From Septoria linicola (lineage: Eukaryota > Ascomycota > Dothideomycetes > Mycosphaerellales > Mycosphaerellaceae): a DNA stretch of 64,000 nucleotides. The notes below the pieces were generated by a model. That model worked only from the letters and a program-made list of their open reading frames with translations. It searched no databases and was not told the DNA's origin. Positions 22,853 through 34,755 of the stretch are shown piece by piece (within the stretch, counting starts at the first letter, position 1; each line of letters starts with the position of its first letter). The translations under genes were made by a program, and so were the position numbers. Location: NCBI GenBank assembly GCA_024114885.1, contig CP099418.1, forward strand, positions 2,294,001 to 2,358,000, in the 5' to 3' direction.

Positions 22853-23230
22853 GTGGGGATGGACGTCGTCAAGCTCATGCACAGACACAGGCAGTCCAAT
22901 AGTGCGTGGCAATACTGGCAGAGTTTGATGGGTGTTGAAGCGCTGCTGTTGTCAAAGTCTCATCGAGATGAAGGGTGTGTGTGTGTGCGTGGTCGATGTC
23001 AGACGGAAGTGAACCAAGAAGGCCATTGCGTCGAGAAGAAACAGCACACCCCAGAGAGCGAACCGCAGTCTGGGGAATGCATGGTGCCCGCGCTGACGAG
23101 ATGCACGCGGCACCTCACACGACCGACCCTACGATCATTTTGCGGAAAGACAGTTCGTCTAGCTGCAAGTTGAGCTGTGTGATTGGTTGTAGAGCTAGCT
23201 CTGGCTTCGACTCTGCTGCCGGTTGTGGGG
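22853..23230. promoter_or_regulatory. Candidate CreA/Mig1-type sites upstream of FACB
   Basis: Hexamers fitting SYGGRG occur at 22853-22858, 23070-23075 and 23225-23230 on the plus strand, and 23048-23053 on the minus strand. CreA repression of facB is known in Aspergillus, but the motif is short and expected often by chance. Confidence 0.25.
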
Positions 23231-23817
23231 AGATGGGCCATGGGTCACGCAGGCATGGCGAATAACAGCCTCGAAACTCTCCAGACGACCGAGAAATGAT
23301 GTCCCTAAACTGCTTCGTCGTGCGCGACCTCTGACCCAGCGACCAGTTCTCACGTAGGATGTCCTTAGACGCGGTGTTACGCAACAGCAAACGCGAACAC
23401 ATCATTCACGCCATGGTCTGTGGTGCACGCTTCATCTCCCAGTAGTGCCTGTAGACTAACACTGGAAGATGATGTGCAAAAGTAGCTCAGAAAGTATGCT
23501 AGGCTGGCCTCGAGCAACAAACCATCGAGGCCAAACAGCAAGCGGGGCCAGGTCGAACAGCACCGCTGATTTGCCATGATGCCGTTAAGCTGCCTTGTCT
23601 CGCGCAGACTGACTTCATGGCATGCGTGCTGTCTTCTCACAGCAGCCTGGGCGGCACAGAGCTGCAGCGCCCGAGAATTTGCAACAGATCAGCTGTGTCA
23701 ATCTGATGATTCACGTCACATCTTCCTGCAGTGACTATACAGCTTCCTCTCGATCTAGCTTGACGCTGGCTTGTTTGGGACGTCGACGTCGGTCTGCTGA
23801 CCTGTCAAACAATGCGG

Positions 23818-23837
23818 ACGCACACGCACACGCACAC
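23818..23837. repeat. ACGCAC/CACACG simple repeat
   Basis: Short AC-rich tandem tract within the FACB upstream region. Confidence 0.6.
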
Positions 23838-24925
23838 TCTGCAGCGTCTCCTCTTCTGCCAACCAGCAGCTCCCCTGTGAGCTCATCTAGCTTTGGCGCT
23901 GCATGCCGATTCCAACGAAATGGCGCAGAGAATATTAAGCTTCGTGGAGAAAAGCTGGGTTTACAGCCGTGGGCTAGAATGTGTGGATGTGGAGATCGGC
24001 CACGGAGTGCACTCCAGCTTCATCTTCATCCCACAACACTTGTATCACTAAGCCAATGCCGACTCCAGATCACGACTTCACTAGTCTATTGCTGCAAATC
24101 TGTGGTGTCTCGCAACTGAGCACTTCCAGTCGTGGACAACCTGGCTTCGTATGCAGGAGCCTGCTCTACTACCACTAATGCAAGGCTAGAGAGCAGCTGT
24201 GGCTTGACAGCAGGATGGTGCCGGCAGAACAACACTCAGCAAGACACAACTTCAAGTGGTGGCTTTGACTCCGCTATGGTCGATGATGTACTCACCTATT
24301 CGCCTGGACCTTTAATGGTTGCAGAACGTTGTCGTCTTAGCCATACATCTACCTCTCCTCACCAAAGACATCGACCTCTATACCATCTTTAGGTAATGCT
24401 AAGCCCCGTGTTTCTGCAGGCACACGTTTCCAGCCTTCCACTTTGTCCTGACGATCTGCAGCGATCCATTCTTCCGCGCGTTTAATTCGGTCCTGCCAGC
24501 CACCACTGGCGAATGGAAGACGCCACAATTAGACCGTTGACCAGAACAGTGCTGAAGATGAATCATGGAAGGCCACCTATCTCCTCATCGCGGTCCAGAA
24601 AAGCACGCCTTGTCGAAGGATTGCGCTCGCTGTGTTGAATTACTGCCAAGGCTGCTCGACATTCCATGTAAGCAGGTTCACCATTGGGTGTGGCACTTTG
24701 GTTCTTCGCACGGACCTTAAGAGCATAGGGCCATAATTCGGTGTAGCGGCCTACGAAGGATCGCAATGATCCATTTCACGCCACTTCCATTCATCCTTCG
24801 GAGGTCGTTATCCATCAGACGCTAGAAGAAGACCTAGAGAATAGAACGGGGGTTTATGCATGTGTGCAGAGTGCTAGAATGAAATCCGTTGCCCTTCAGA
24901 TGCCGATCAGTCGTCACTCGCTCAG

Positions 24926-26924
24926 TCAGGCAAAATCTTCCACCGGGGGAGAAATGATCTCTGCTGACTCCTGAAGGTTGCTATCGGCAAGGTATCGCTT
25001 CACAACTGGGTGCTCGGCCAGCTCGATCTTCTGTTCCTCAAAGTCCTCGTACGCCTTTTCCAAGAGCTCAAACTCCAGTCTTCGCAACTTCATCGCTTGT
25101 TCGTACACGATGCGCCTGATAGGCGTCCCGTCGCCGTGCCCGACCGCTTCCATGTCGTCTTGGGAACTATACAGGACCTGCATCTGCTCAAAGACTCTCT
25201 GCTGTAGGATGACGATAGCACGAAGCCGAAACATGGGCCATTTGTCATTGGCAGCCAGAAGACGACGGAGTGAGGTGGCCCCTTCAGTAAGTTCGGTGCC
25301 ATTGAAAGTAGCATAGATTTCAGGTTCCTCACCATCGTTCGTCTGTGCAAGCGCGAAGCGGAGGCCATCATCGTACGTGACACAGAGAAGATACACATAG
25401 TCGCCACTCCAGTCCACACCCCCGCTTGGCTCGACGGCGATATCGTCGACTGGCTCTGGCCTCTTGTCGTGGTCCTCACCCGCATGCGAGACGTCAATGA
25501 TCTTGAAGCCCGGAGCAGCATTCGCTATCTTCATCTTGGCAGTTCGTGCGACATCGTTCTCAGGAATGTTCAGACTCAAGAACAACGTCTCCGCTGAGTG
25601 CATGTCTCCGTCTAGGAAGCCATATGAGAAGAGCACTGTTGACATCCAAAGTCAGCTAAGATCCTGGCTTGCGAACATTTTGCAAAGGGTTCCTACTTTC
25701 ACAAGCGCCCTTCTCATCGCCATACCTAAAGAGTAACAGGCCGAAGGTCAGCAGTGTCTTACTCATGCCTCGCGTGTCTCTGCGCTGCTATTGCACCAAT
25801 CGGGACAATGGATGCCTCAGCTTCGGAGTGATAGGTAGAGACACTTGGACAAGGGTGTATGCCTCTGGGCAGTCGTTCTACGTACGTGATGCACACTTCT
25901 TGACCCGCGTTCAATTCCATACCCTTCATCAGGTACAAGTGATACTTTCCGTCAGCGCGGTCGTGGAACGCATTGGTCCTGTCGTGTGACGCATGGCTAG
26001 CCAAGTCCATTCCAGGAATCATGCATGACCCATAGAAGTCCAAGGCCCGAGAGCGAAACATGGCATCAACTTGAAGCCAATCATCAAAGGAGATGTGGTT
26101 CGAGGCCAGATTGAGCCAACGGGTCCTGGCTGCTGATTCGCAGAGGATGTCATACTCTCTGCGGAGAGACTTGAGCTTGGATGATACAGCTGGGGCCAGG
26201 GTTGTGCCAACGAGAAGCTGCAGCTCAGACGGCGTCCAGAATGTGGGAAGGAGCTCGACGGGAAGCGACTTGACATAGCTTATAATGGGTCAGTTGTAGG
26301 ATCTCGTTTTCATGAAACTTCATATAACTTCGTCCAACGAGCAGTCTCAGAAGTGAGATGCGAGCTGTTTGTACTAGTCATGGAGTTGATGCCATGGACT
26401 TACTCTGTGAAGGCGCAGTGTACGCCAACCTGGATGTCAGGACAGTTTACAGATGCTTGAAAGAGGAGGAAGGAAAGGATGGCACCTCTGGGTGTCTACT
26501 CGGACATCAGCATATGCTGTTGATCTCGACTAAAGCAACGCCGCTCAGACATACCGCATGACCCATCAGGTTGCTCTGGGCCTGGTCATCAATACATGCC
26601 CAACAGCGAGAAGAAGAAAATTCATGGACCTACTCTGCCAAAATCGCCGAGGCTCTCAAGCACCTCTCTGAAGTCCTTGTCGAACTGCGCATGGCGTCGA
26701 ACAGTTTCCCCGGAGAGCACAAGGTCCTCATCAATGCTCAAGATCTCCGTGGGCTGAGCAAGCTCTGCCTTCAAATACCTGTCCGCTAGCAGTCCGGTGC
26801 CACGTCCTGGCACAACGGAGGGCGAAGCATTTGTGAAGATGATGCCGCTGGCTTCTGCCCACGTTTTCAAAGCAATGGTGTCCAGCTGCAACCAACCCTC
26901 TGCTTTGCCACGTTGTATGAGCAT
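24926..26924 (-). CDS. SET-domain lysine methyltransferase of the Rubisco-LSMT/SETD6 class, five exons
   Basis: Exons 26924-26634, 26486-26404, 26278-25886, 25725-25697 (29 bases) and 25635-24926 join in phase to 501 residues. Motifs: GWLQLDTIALKTWAEASGI at the N-terminus, then a GRGTGLLA turn and the split SET insert (SLPVELLPTFWTPSEL, LLVGTTLAPAV). The end of the SET domain is GSCMIPGMDLASHASHDRTN, then GQEVCITYGDEKGACEMLFS and YGFLD, where the last tyrosines help form the catalytic site. The final ~220 residues match the Rubisco-LSMT substrate-binding region in helical pattern. These enzymes methylate non-histone lysines such as ribosomal proteins. The substrate cannot be told from sequence. 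The classic NHS of the SET core reads DLASH here, a mild deviation. The acceptor of exon 2 was chosen to keep frame. Confidence 0.85.
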
Positions 26925-27777
26925 GACTCCAGGAGCTGCTGATGACAATTGCCGCTTGCTGCTGTACCGCACAAGCTATGAGTGATGAATGGCGCCAGCG
27001 GATGTTTTGACAGCTGCTGTGCGATGAGACTCGACCCTTGTTGTCTTTACAACCAGACTAACTAAGTTAGCGGATATTGCCACGGGTCTAGGACTTGCAG
27101 CAACCAGGGTGGCAAAAGTCGCAGGTGGTTTTGCAGATGCTTTTCAGACGAGAGGCGAGTCCGTCGGAACAGCGAGCGCGCGCACAGTCGAATGGAAGTC
27201 GTGCTTGGTGCGCTGCAGATTGAACAATAAGATGCAAATATACCACACTGCAAGGCTGGAAAAGAATGAGAAGATGAAGAAGCCTGCTAGCGTGTGTCGG
27301 CCGCACGTGCTCTGGCGATGGAGCCGGCGGGTCGGCAAGAGCGTTGCTACGGAGGGCTGTTTTCAAGGCCAAACATGAAAGCACAGACGTTCACAACAAG
27401 AAGTGTGTGTTGTGTGTCGACAAGCATAAGACCATTCCGGGCCATGCTCATACCCTTCACTGTCACAACACAGCACAACACTACTCACCCATTCAATATA
27501 CACATGCGCTCGTCACGATAGCATTTGCTTGCTCCTCCCCGGCGAACGGCTCTGCTGCTGCTGCTGTTGCTGCGACTAACTTCCTCTGTGCGTTGCATTG
27601 CTACTCCATCGAAGCACATTGTTTCCCGCGTACCTGCATCACAGCAAGCCGAAAGGCATCTCGCGGGGCCGCCATTATCTCTTGTCGCCGTCGACAGACC
27701 ACACGGCAGGAACAACGGACACGTGAACGCCTCTTTCCCGCCCGGTTCGCAGGACGTGCGGGCGTATAGTCGCCGCA
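26925..27777. other. Divergent intergenic region between SET gene and CDC14
   Basis: 853 bases shared by two divergent promoters, with AC-rich stretches (about 27460-27500) just upstream of CDC14 and a CTG-rich tract near 27550. No gene supported; a 258-codon frame at 27525 overlaps the CDC14 exons in the wrong frame. Confidence 0.45.
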
Positions 27778-29868
27778 ATGCCTCATCAGTCTCGTCAGAG
27801 TGTCCAAGAGACGCCAGCGGTGACTTCATTCGGCCAGGTCATCGAATACATCCAAGGTGCGTCTCTCTACGATTCTCGCCTCGTCCCCTCGCAAAGTCCC
27901 CAATCGCTGACACGTCCGTTCGGCGCCTAACAGATCGCCTGTATCTTGCATCGTACACGCACTCTCCCGACGAGAGCACGCCGTTCCCATATCCTGCAAA
28001 GCAGAGTCGCTCGCCGCACAAGTCGAGGTCGTCGCGAGCCCAGGCAGGCCCGCAGTCCACCACAGCTGCCGCCCCGCAACACCCACCCTTCTACTTCTCC
28101 ATTGATCGCAGCTTGCTATACAATGCCTTCCACGCTGACTTTGGCCCGCTGCACATTGGTCATCTCTACCGCTTCGCTGTCCAGCTTCATGAAGTCCTTG
28201 GGCACCCCGACAACGAGAACCGGCCTGTAGTTTTTTGGAGCCATGCCGATTCGAGAAGTACGTATTTTGTCGATGTCTGTTCACGACGAGCGTCTTGCTG
28301 ATTGCCGCGCAGGTCGAGCCAATGCTGCTTGCGTGCTCGCCACATACATGGTCTTGATCCAGAATTGGCCGCCACATCTTGCGCTGGCGCCCATCGCGCA
28401 GATGGACCCTCCATGCATGCCATTCCGTGACGCGGGCTACAGCCAGGCTGACTACTCCCTCACCATTCAAGACATTGTCTATGGAGTATGGAAGGCGAAA
28501 GAGGAAGGACTGGTTGGCTTGAAGGAGTTCAGCCTCGAGGAGTATGAAAAGTACGAACGCGTAGACATGGGCGACTTCAACTGGGTGTCGCCGGACTTCC
28601 TTGCTTTTGCATCGCCACAACATCAGCCGACACATATCTTTCAGCCCAACGACCCGCTCTACAGCCAACTACCGCGCTCCGTTTCGGCAGTAAAGCGCGA
28701 CGCCAACCTTCCGACGCCATTCAAGAATGTGCTTACTCATTTCGCGCAACGTGGAATTGGGCTCGTCGTTCGACTGAACTCCGAGCTATACTCGCCCAGC
28801 TACTTCACGGCCCTTGGAATCAAGCACCTCGATATGATCTTCGACGATGGCACATGCCCGCCATTGAATCTAGTGAAGAAGTTCATTAATCTCGCCCATC
28901 AAATGATCAACGAAAAGGGCAAAGGTATCGCAGTCCACTGCAAGGCTGGTCTAGGTCGCACAGGATGCTTGATTGGCGCATATCTGATCTACCGTTACGG
29001 CTTTACCGCGAACGAAGTAATTGCATTCATGCGGTTCATGCGCCCCGGCATGGTGGTGGGCCCTCAGCAGCACTGGCTGCACCTGAATCAAGGCACATTT
29101 CGTGAGTGGTGGTTCGAAGACACTATGCGCGAGAAGATCATGGCATCAATGCAGCCAGCCACGCCGACCAGACTCCAGCAATCCAGCAACCGAAGGCTTG
29201 CCAGTAACGGCCAAACTTTCACTCCTCCCAATGGCGAGCGTCATCAGACCAGTCCTCGACGCGCTCTAGGCGAAATCACGAACAATGAGGGTGCCCCGGC
29301 AACAGCTTATACCGACCACATGAAGAGCAGTGTCGGCGTCGCAGATGAGAACTTGCCAGCGCCCACGCCGGGACAGCCACGAAAGACGAACAAGGTTTAC
29401 GGTGGTCGTAGAATCATGACCGAGAACCAGCCTTTCAACCTCAGAGCCGAGACTGAAGCGGCCAGCGGAAGTCGAACGCGTGGCGCCAAGGAGCCAGACG
29501 AGACCGAGGAGGACTATGCGTTGAGAATGCTATCGCGCAAAGCAAGCCAATCCCCTGTGAGCCGCAGCGCAGCTAAGCGAAGGGCAGTGTCATGCACTAC
29601 TACCACGACTACGACCACAAAGTGGGAGGCTCCGTCAGATACGAGTGACGGAGAGAACCGTCCAGTATCTGGTGATGATGCTGCAGCTGTCGCGAGCCCG
29701 AGTAAGCCGCCAAAGACTCCTGCACGAAGCGGTAGTGGAGTAGGCAATCTGAGTGTGGGTAAGCGTTCCTCGCCCACACGACGGAGTACCGAAGGCAAAA
29801 CCAGTGTGAGGAAGACGAGCGGCCGTGTTGGTAGTGTCGGAACTGTGCGAGCGCATCGAGCCTCGTGA
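27778..29868 (+). CDS. CDC14: Cdc14 dual-specificity protein phosphatase
   Basis: Exons 27778-27856, 27934-28257 and 28313-29868 join in phase to 652 residues. Cdc14 reverses Cdk phosphorylation at mitotic exit and septation and cycles between nucleolus, nucleus and spindle poles or septum. The N-terminal domain starts FGQVIEYIQDRLYLASYTHS and includes FYFSIDRSLLYNAFHADFGP. The catalytic domain has the P-loop HCKAGLGRTGCLIGAYLIYR, with the nucleophilic Cys codon at 28939-28941 and the following Arg, and GFTANEVIAFMRFMRPGMVV. The GIKHLDMIFDDGTCPP region carries the acid-loop aspartates. The C-terminal 240 residues are disordered, with many SP/TP and RxxS sites plus a Thr run (ACTACC-type repeat). 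Single-frame reading starts too far 3' and misses the first 120 residues. Confidence 0.95.
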
Positions 29869-30500
29869 GCTTGAGCCGCATGAATGATGTTTAATGTTGT
29901 TTGATGCGCAGTGTCCATGAACCACCGGGCATTTCAAGGCGTGGCGTTGGTGGCGAGGTTCATGTTATTTCGTATGGCCCATATTGAGGCCCAGCTTTGC
30001 GTGAGGGTGGGAGCATTCGGGACGGTTCTCTCCCAATGGACAGGATCCTTTCTTGTACGCAGGATGTTGTGCAACGGATTGCGATCGACGAACGATTGAC
30101 GACGCTGTACTGTCATATGAGAATATTCAAGTTAGATCTGAATCAGGACAAAATCACACTCACTTCACGAAGGCTGTCGCTAATTTATTCCTCCGTGGTT
30201 TAGCATACATGCCTTTGCACAGCGGATGGTGGCTGTCTGAACACAGCACGTAGCTCGCCAATACGCTCTGCTGTCTGTGCATGCAAGAAACATGTCATCA
30301 AGCGATCACTTCAAACTGCCTTGGGCCCAGCAGGAGCACGATCGGCGACTTGAGTCAATGGTGACTTTAGCGCAGCAGCAGCTCGAATACAGGTGAACGA
30401 CAGACTTACGGGTGGCCAGGTCAATCCTCTCTCCACAGCCACAACTGGTACAGTGCGAACTTTGACTAATATTACTCACAGTCGGGTTCATGACGCTATG
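29869..30500. other. Convergent intergenic region between CDC14 and the seven-helix gene
   Basis: Both neighbours end here. No gene or repeat recognised in 632 bases. Confidence 0.4.
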
Positions 30501-32277
30501 TCATCCGTGATGATGTTGAGAGTTTGCCGGCCTGATCTCCATATCGCTCGAAGTGTCGCTCGCATCACTGATGACCCTGCCAATGCCCATTCCTCCTGGC
30601 GGCTTCTCTTCACTGATTTCCACATGCTCTACATCTCTAGATACTTCTGGCGAATCTTGGCAGTCAGAAGTGTGTCCAGATCCTGCGAGACCTCCTGTAA
30701 TGCAGTGAGAATGGTTACTAAATGCTCTGACCGTGACTGAGAACAGATGACAGGAAAACATACCGAGATCCCATGGACTTGCGCGCCAGCACCCCTCCGG
30801 AAAGTCAGGCTCTGCGCAGGTGCAGGAGAAGAAATGTTCCCGCTTTTGTAGTGTCGGCTCTGGTAGCCTCATTGTTGCTGCCGCGACAGTCGACGGCGCT
30901 ATCGGATCATGAGAAGGATGCGAGCAATTTGACTTGCTGGTTCCGCCGGCAGAGTCGAAGCTTGTTGCCCAGTGGAGAATAAGAACGCAGAATAATACTG
31001 GCCTGATCAGCGGTAGCACAGGCGGGTTCACTCGAGAAACTTACTATCCGCATTGCATAGCATCAGACAGAGCCAACCGGGCTCACCTCCAACGGCCATG
31101 AGCACTGTAAGATTCACCACACTCGATATCAGAGTGGCGCAGCTACCGATGAACGTTCTAAAGGCCAGTGTTTTCATCTAGAATGCATAAGCACAAGTTA
31201 GCGGTCGTATCAGGCATTGGAACGACGTTCGTTAGGGGTCGTGCCTTGCCAGTCCCCTCCCTATACGAGTACATCTCTATATTATGTGTCAGTTCTTCTG
31301 CTCGGCGCGAGTTGTGGAAACACTAACTTCTAAGGGGGATGATGAATAGGATGTTGAGGTAGACATTGACAACCCTAACACTGTTAGCTGTTGCACCGAG
31401 TCTCGAACGCCCTTGGATGTGCTCACACTTCGAAGATGATCAAGGGCATCATGGCACGCTTCTCCATCCCAATGATGCACTTCCCTGTCTCATCAATGAA
31501 TGATATCCTCCTAGCTAGTGTTAGCAGAGATGTTTTGCGCCTGAGCCAGTGGCGTGTCGCCGTCATTACCAGATGAAATTGAGGACCACTGCAACAGCAT
31601 AAGGAAGTAACATTCCAAAGCAGTTGAAGAGATAGAGTCGTGACTCCATACGTCGTTGCAGACACCCTCGCACAATCCACTATGACAAGAAGTCAGTGCT
31701 GCAAGACCTTAGCAGGCCGCGGTAGAAACTCTTACTGCCTTCTCCACAAGGAATGTGTATATTAGTACCTTCGTACTCATATAACACACGAGACCTGACA
31801 TTGTCAGCATGATGCTCCATTGGACGCATACCTTGACTGACATAATAGGATTGCGCCATCGCATATGCCTCGCGATTTGTTGATGCCGATGTCTTTGAGG
31901 AGAGCAGTCACGAATATGAATAAGAACGAATCAATGTAGATGACAAGCAGGAGCCAGGCTGACACCGGTAATCGACTCCATTGGCGTATTCGTTCCAGTC
32001 CTACATGGCAACAGCTGAGGTCAGTAAAATCTCGACTGGAGAGATTATATCACCTACGTCTTGTCAGACAGGCTCCCAGGACGGGCAGAGTGACCAGATT
32101 CAAGGACATCTACAGTGCTCAGTCAGCCCATAACGATAGATTCAGACTGGAAAAACATACAGATACAACCTGAGCTGCCAAGGGCACTGTCGCAGGTGTA
32201 TATGGACCATTTCCGGCAGGTAGCGGATCTCCGAACAGACTACGAGAGAAAATTGAAGGAATGCCCGACCCTTCCAT
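30501..32277 (-). CDS. Seven-helix integral membrane protein of unnamed fungal family, eleven exons
   Basis: Assembled from exons 32277-32161, 32109-32058, 32000-31842, 31794-31736, 31679-31570, 31510-31427, 31374-31328, 31276-31227, 31177-31045, 30997-30764 and 30694-30501. All phases agree and the product is 412 residues. Seven hydrophobic helices can be read, for example SAWLLLVIYIDSFLFIFVTA, AILLCLVCYMSTKVLIYTFL, LYLFNCFGMLLPYAVAVVLN and VVVNVYLNILFIIPL. Then FRTFIGSCATLISSVVNLTV and DILFCVLILHWATS follow. A short soluble N-terminus and a long cytosolic tail rich in Ser, Cys and acidic residues give a receptor-like layout. I recall similar unnamed membrane proteins in ascomycetes but no assigned function. 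Some donors are non-consensus (GTCAGT at 31841, GTCGTT at 31226), so exon 3/4 and 8/9 joins are less sure. Confidence 0.72.
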
Positions 32278-33542
32278 GTCTAGTCTTGACCTGACGTCTC
32301 AAAGCGATTCGAGCTTAGTCGAAAACACCAGCTGGAGGGAAGAGAGATCTGTGTATTCGCAATGCGATTGTGTCAGTCCACCAACACCGAGATTCTCTCA
32401 GGTGCAGCACGTCACACTCTACGATTACGCCTGGGCGACCATAGGGGCTACAGGCAATTCCAAGCAGTCATGGAGGTACTCTAGTACATTGCTCGACGCA
32501 ACAGGGCGGAATGGCTGGCAAAGCTGTTGGGATGTGTGAAGCCAAGATGTGATATGATTAAGGTTGATGCTCGAGACTTCGGTGACCCTTTCTAGAAGCT
32601 AGGATCCTGATTCGAATGTATTGGCACTCTGAGGAGCGTTCGCAGGCTATACCTGCCTTGGACATGCCCGCAAGGCGTTCCAGCGCTGAGCGCCTGGGAT
32701 ATGCTGGTCGACTCAAGACCTGGTGTCTTGACCCAGAGTCCAGCGTCCAAACAGATGCGGTCTGGAAGTCCTTCACGGCATCGAGCCGCGGCAAGGAATA
32801 GGGTCCAATAAGAGAATAGTCATTGTGGACATTTAGCTCCATTGTTACGAATCGCGGTGCAGATGGCTATGCTCTCCTTCCTCGGGATCAGCGCCAAGTT
32901 GGCCTTCGAGTGAAGCTGTGACAAGATCATAACAACCACGAGCATGCAGTTGTGAAGTCTGGTCGCGTTTTCTTGGCTGGCCGTGAAGTCTCAGCGAAGA
33001 GGTCTGTGCCTCGCTGTTCATGCTGCTGGCATGAGCTGGGGCACGAAAGCACGGTTAACGTTCGGAGGAAATGGCTTCTTCAGTTGCGTTTGAGGTAGCT
33101 CGTCATGGCAGGTAAACGCGAATGTCGGTCGAGATGGACTCGAAAACGTTGGAATTGTTGGGTGTATCGTTGCAGGCGCTACTGTTCGTACTTGCATCGG
33201 CCCATATCGAATACTTCGATGCACATCAGGTTCAAGGTGTTTTGTTTCCAGTCGCCCTCATTGAGTGCTGTAACCTTGAGCACTGCGTGGCAGTACGCGG
33301 AGCAACTAGCTTGCACGGAGAGAAGGCCGTGTATCAGCCTGCCTAAGGTCGGAAGCCGAATCGCTGGGCATCACGTCTCCATGATACAGTACACAACTCA
33401 GACCAGTCCTGTAAATGCTCCCTGCAGTCGTTGTTGTTCCAGCGGCCTATGCTAATCAGTGCCTCGAGATCAGTCCAGTGGCGTGTAGATTTGCCATGGC
33501 CGCGTGGTCTTGGTAGAAAGCCGCAAAACGCATGTTTGCAGT
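32278..33542. other. Intergenic region between the RWD gene and the seven-helix gene
   Basis: 1.26 kb, promoter of the seven-helix gene and 3' flank of the RWD gene. Frames of 60-116 codons on both strands overlap and show no family features. Confidence 0.4.
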
Positions 33543-34490
33543 TCACATCAGAACTTTAGCAAATGCAGACCCAAGACCTCGTTTCTCGAGCCAGACTTCG
33601 ACAGCTTGCATATTTCCCCGATTACCTCTGGCACCTCTTTTCTCGATAGAATCCGTAATCTCTTCCATACCCGAGAAGGTCCTTCCTACACCATCTCCCG
33701 ATTCACGAAGTCGCTCAGAAACTTTCTTGTGCCCCGCAGGAATGTCTCCCCACGATTCAGTCTTGATTAATTTCATATAATCGTCAATGTCCGGTGCGTC
33801 ACCTTCCAAGCACAAGATACCTGGTTTTCCAGCGAGGAGAAATCCTGTGAGGCCATAGGAAGGTGCATAATTGACAATATCATCTCGCTTCTCACGCGTA
33901 GAAATGGAGGGAAAGTAGAACCAGACACGCACAAGTGGTCCAGAGGCCTTCTGCGATGCAATCGTAGTGTTCTGCAAAGCTCGGCTCAATGCTGCTTCGG
34001 AGGCTCTCTCTGCGATGTGTTCGAGAGCAGATACGACGTCATCCGTTGGCATGTCCTGGCTGAGTTGAGCTACTTCAGCTTTTGTTAGCCAGTCCGGTTG
34101 GAGTACTCTCAGCTTGTAGAGTTGTATGTTCTCAGACACTTCTGGATCTGATAATCGACCAAGTGGAATGCTTACGTCCACGCAAATGCTTCGAGTATCG
34201 TCACCGGTCTCATGTATCGAGACTACTAATGACAGCGCATCCGGAATTTCGGGACCTTGAGGGGAAGACGTCTGATGTTCTAGCCAATGTCTTAGATCTG
34301 ATATTATGGCTTCATTTTCGGTGCTCCTGACGTGCCCATCTGTGGCTGGGTACATCGCGTCGAGAAGCAGATATGTGTCGAGCTGCCCTTCAAGCACTTC
34401 CAGAGGAAGATGCGAGTCTGCCATGATCGTTGGGCGATTGTGTTTTGGTCTGTGGTCTGCAGCAATTTCTCCAGGTTTACCGGTGATCAT
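33543..34490 (-). CDS. RWD-domain protein with C-terminal DUF1115 (RWDD2B-like)
   Basis: Single exon, 315 residues from the ATG at 34490; the ATG at 34424 (MADSHLPLEVLEGQLDTY) begins where the RWD domain does and is the more likely start, giving 293 residues. The RWD part includes LDTYLLLDAMYPATDG and ends near LYKLRVLQPDWLTKAEV. The C-terminal part has VRVWFYFPSISTREKRDDIV, APSYGLTGFLLAGKPGILCL and EGDAPDIDDYMKLIKTESWG, typical of the DUF1115/Prp3-C domain that follows RWD in RWDD2 proteins. RWD domains bind proteins, often in ubiquitin or kinase regulation. The cellular role of this class is unknown. The protein is soluble, without signal or membrane segments. Confidence 0.85.
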   Translation of the reverse strand: MITGKPGEIAADHRPKHNRPTIMADSHLPLEVLEGQLDTYLLLDAMYPATDGHVRSTENEAIISDLRHWLEHQTSSPQGPEIPDALSLVVSIHETGDDTRSICVDVSIPLGRLSDPEVSENIQLYKLRVLQPDWLTKAEVAQLSQDMPTDDVVSALEHIAERASEAALSRALQNTTIASQKASGPLVRVWFYFPSISTREKRDDIVNYAPSYGLTGFLLAGKPGILCLEGDAPDIDDYMKLIKTESWGDIPAGHKKVSERLRESGDGVGRTFSGMEEITDSIEKRGARGNRGNMQAVEVWLEKRGLGSAFAKVLM

Positions 34491-34755
34491 TAGTCATCGC
34501 GCTTGCCGTGGAGCGAAGCGCTATAGTTTCTGAATATGGAAAAGAAAACAAAATCTGATTAACGTGATGCAAGCTAATGGGTATCTCGAACGCAAAGCAA
34601 AAAAAGCAGTCTAGTAAGTGCGCGTGCTGTTGTCCTGTCCGCTCACTCTTTCCTCATCAAAACGCCGCTTGAGCAATTTCCTCGTGCACATATTGTCGCT
34701 CTACTCTTCCCACCATAGGTTGCTCACACGGTCTGGCAGGTAGCGCGAGATGCTT

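Larger units (their letters stand above)
22728..24925. other. Long 5' intergenic region of FACB
   Basis: 2.2 kb without a supported gene. Its left part is the FACB promoter and leader; the right end is the 3' flank of the SET gene. It holds an AC-rich tract at 23818-23837 and GGGG motifs listed separately. A 165-codon frame at 23622-24119 is Ser/Ala-rich and looks random. Confidence 0.45.

Noticed and set aside
27525..28301. 258-codon frame overlapping CDC14
   Set aside because: Its 3' part coincides with CDC14 exon 2 in the CDC14 frame, but the upstream part is leader and intron 1 read through; the spliced start is at 27778.
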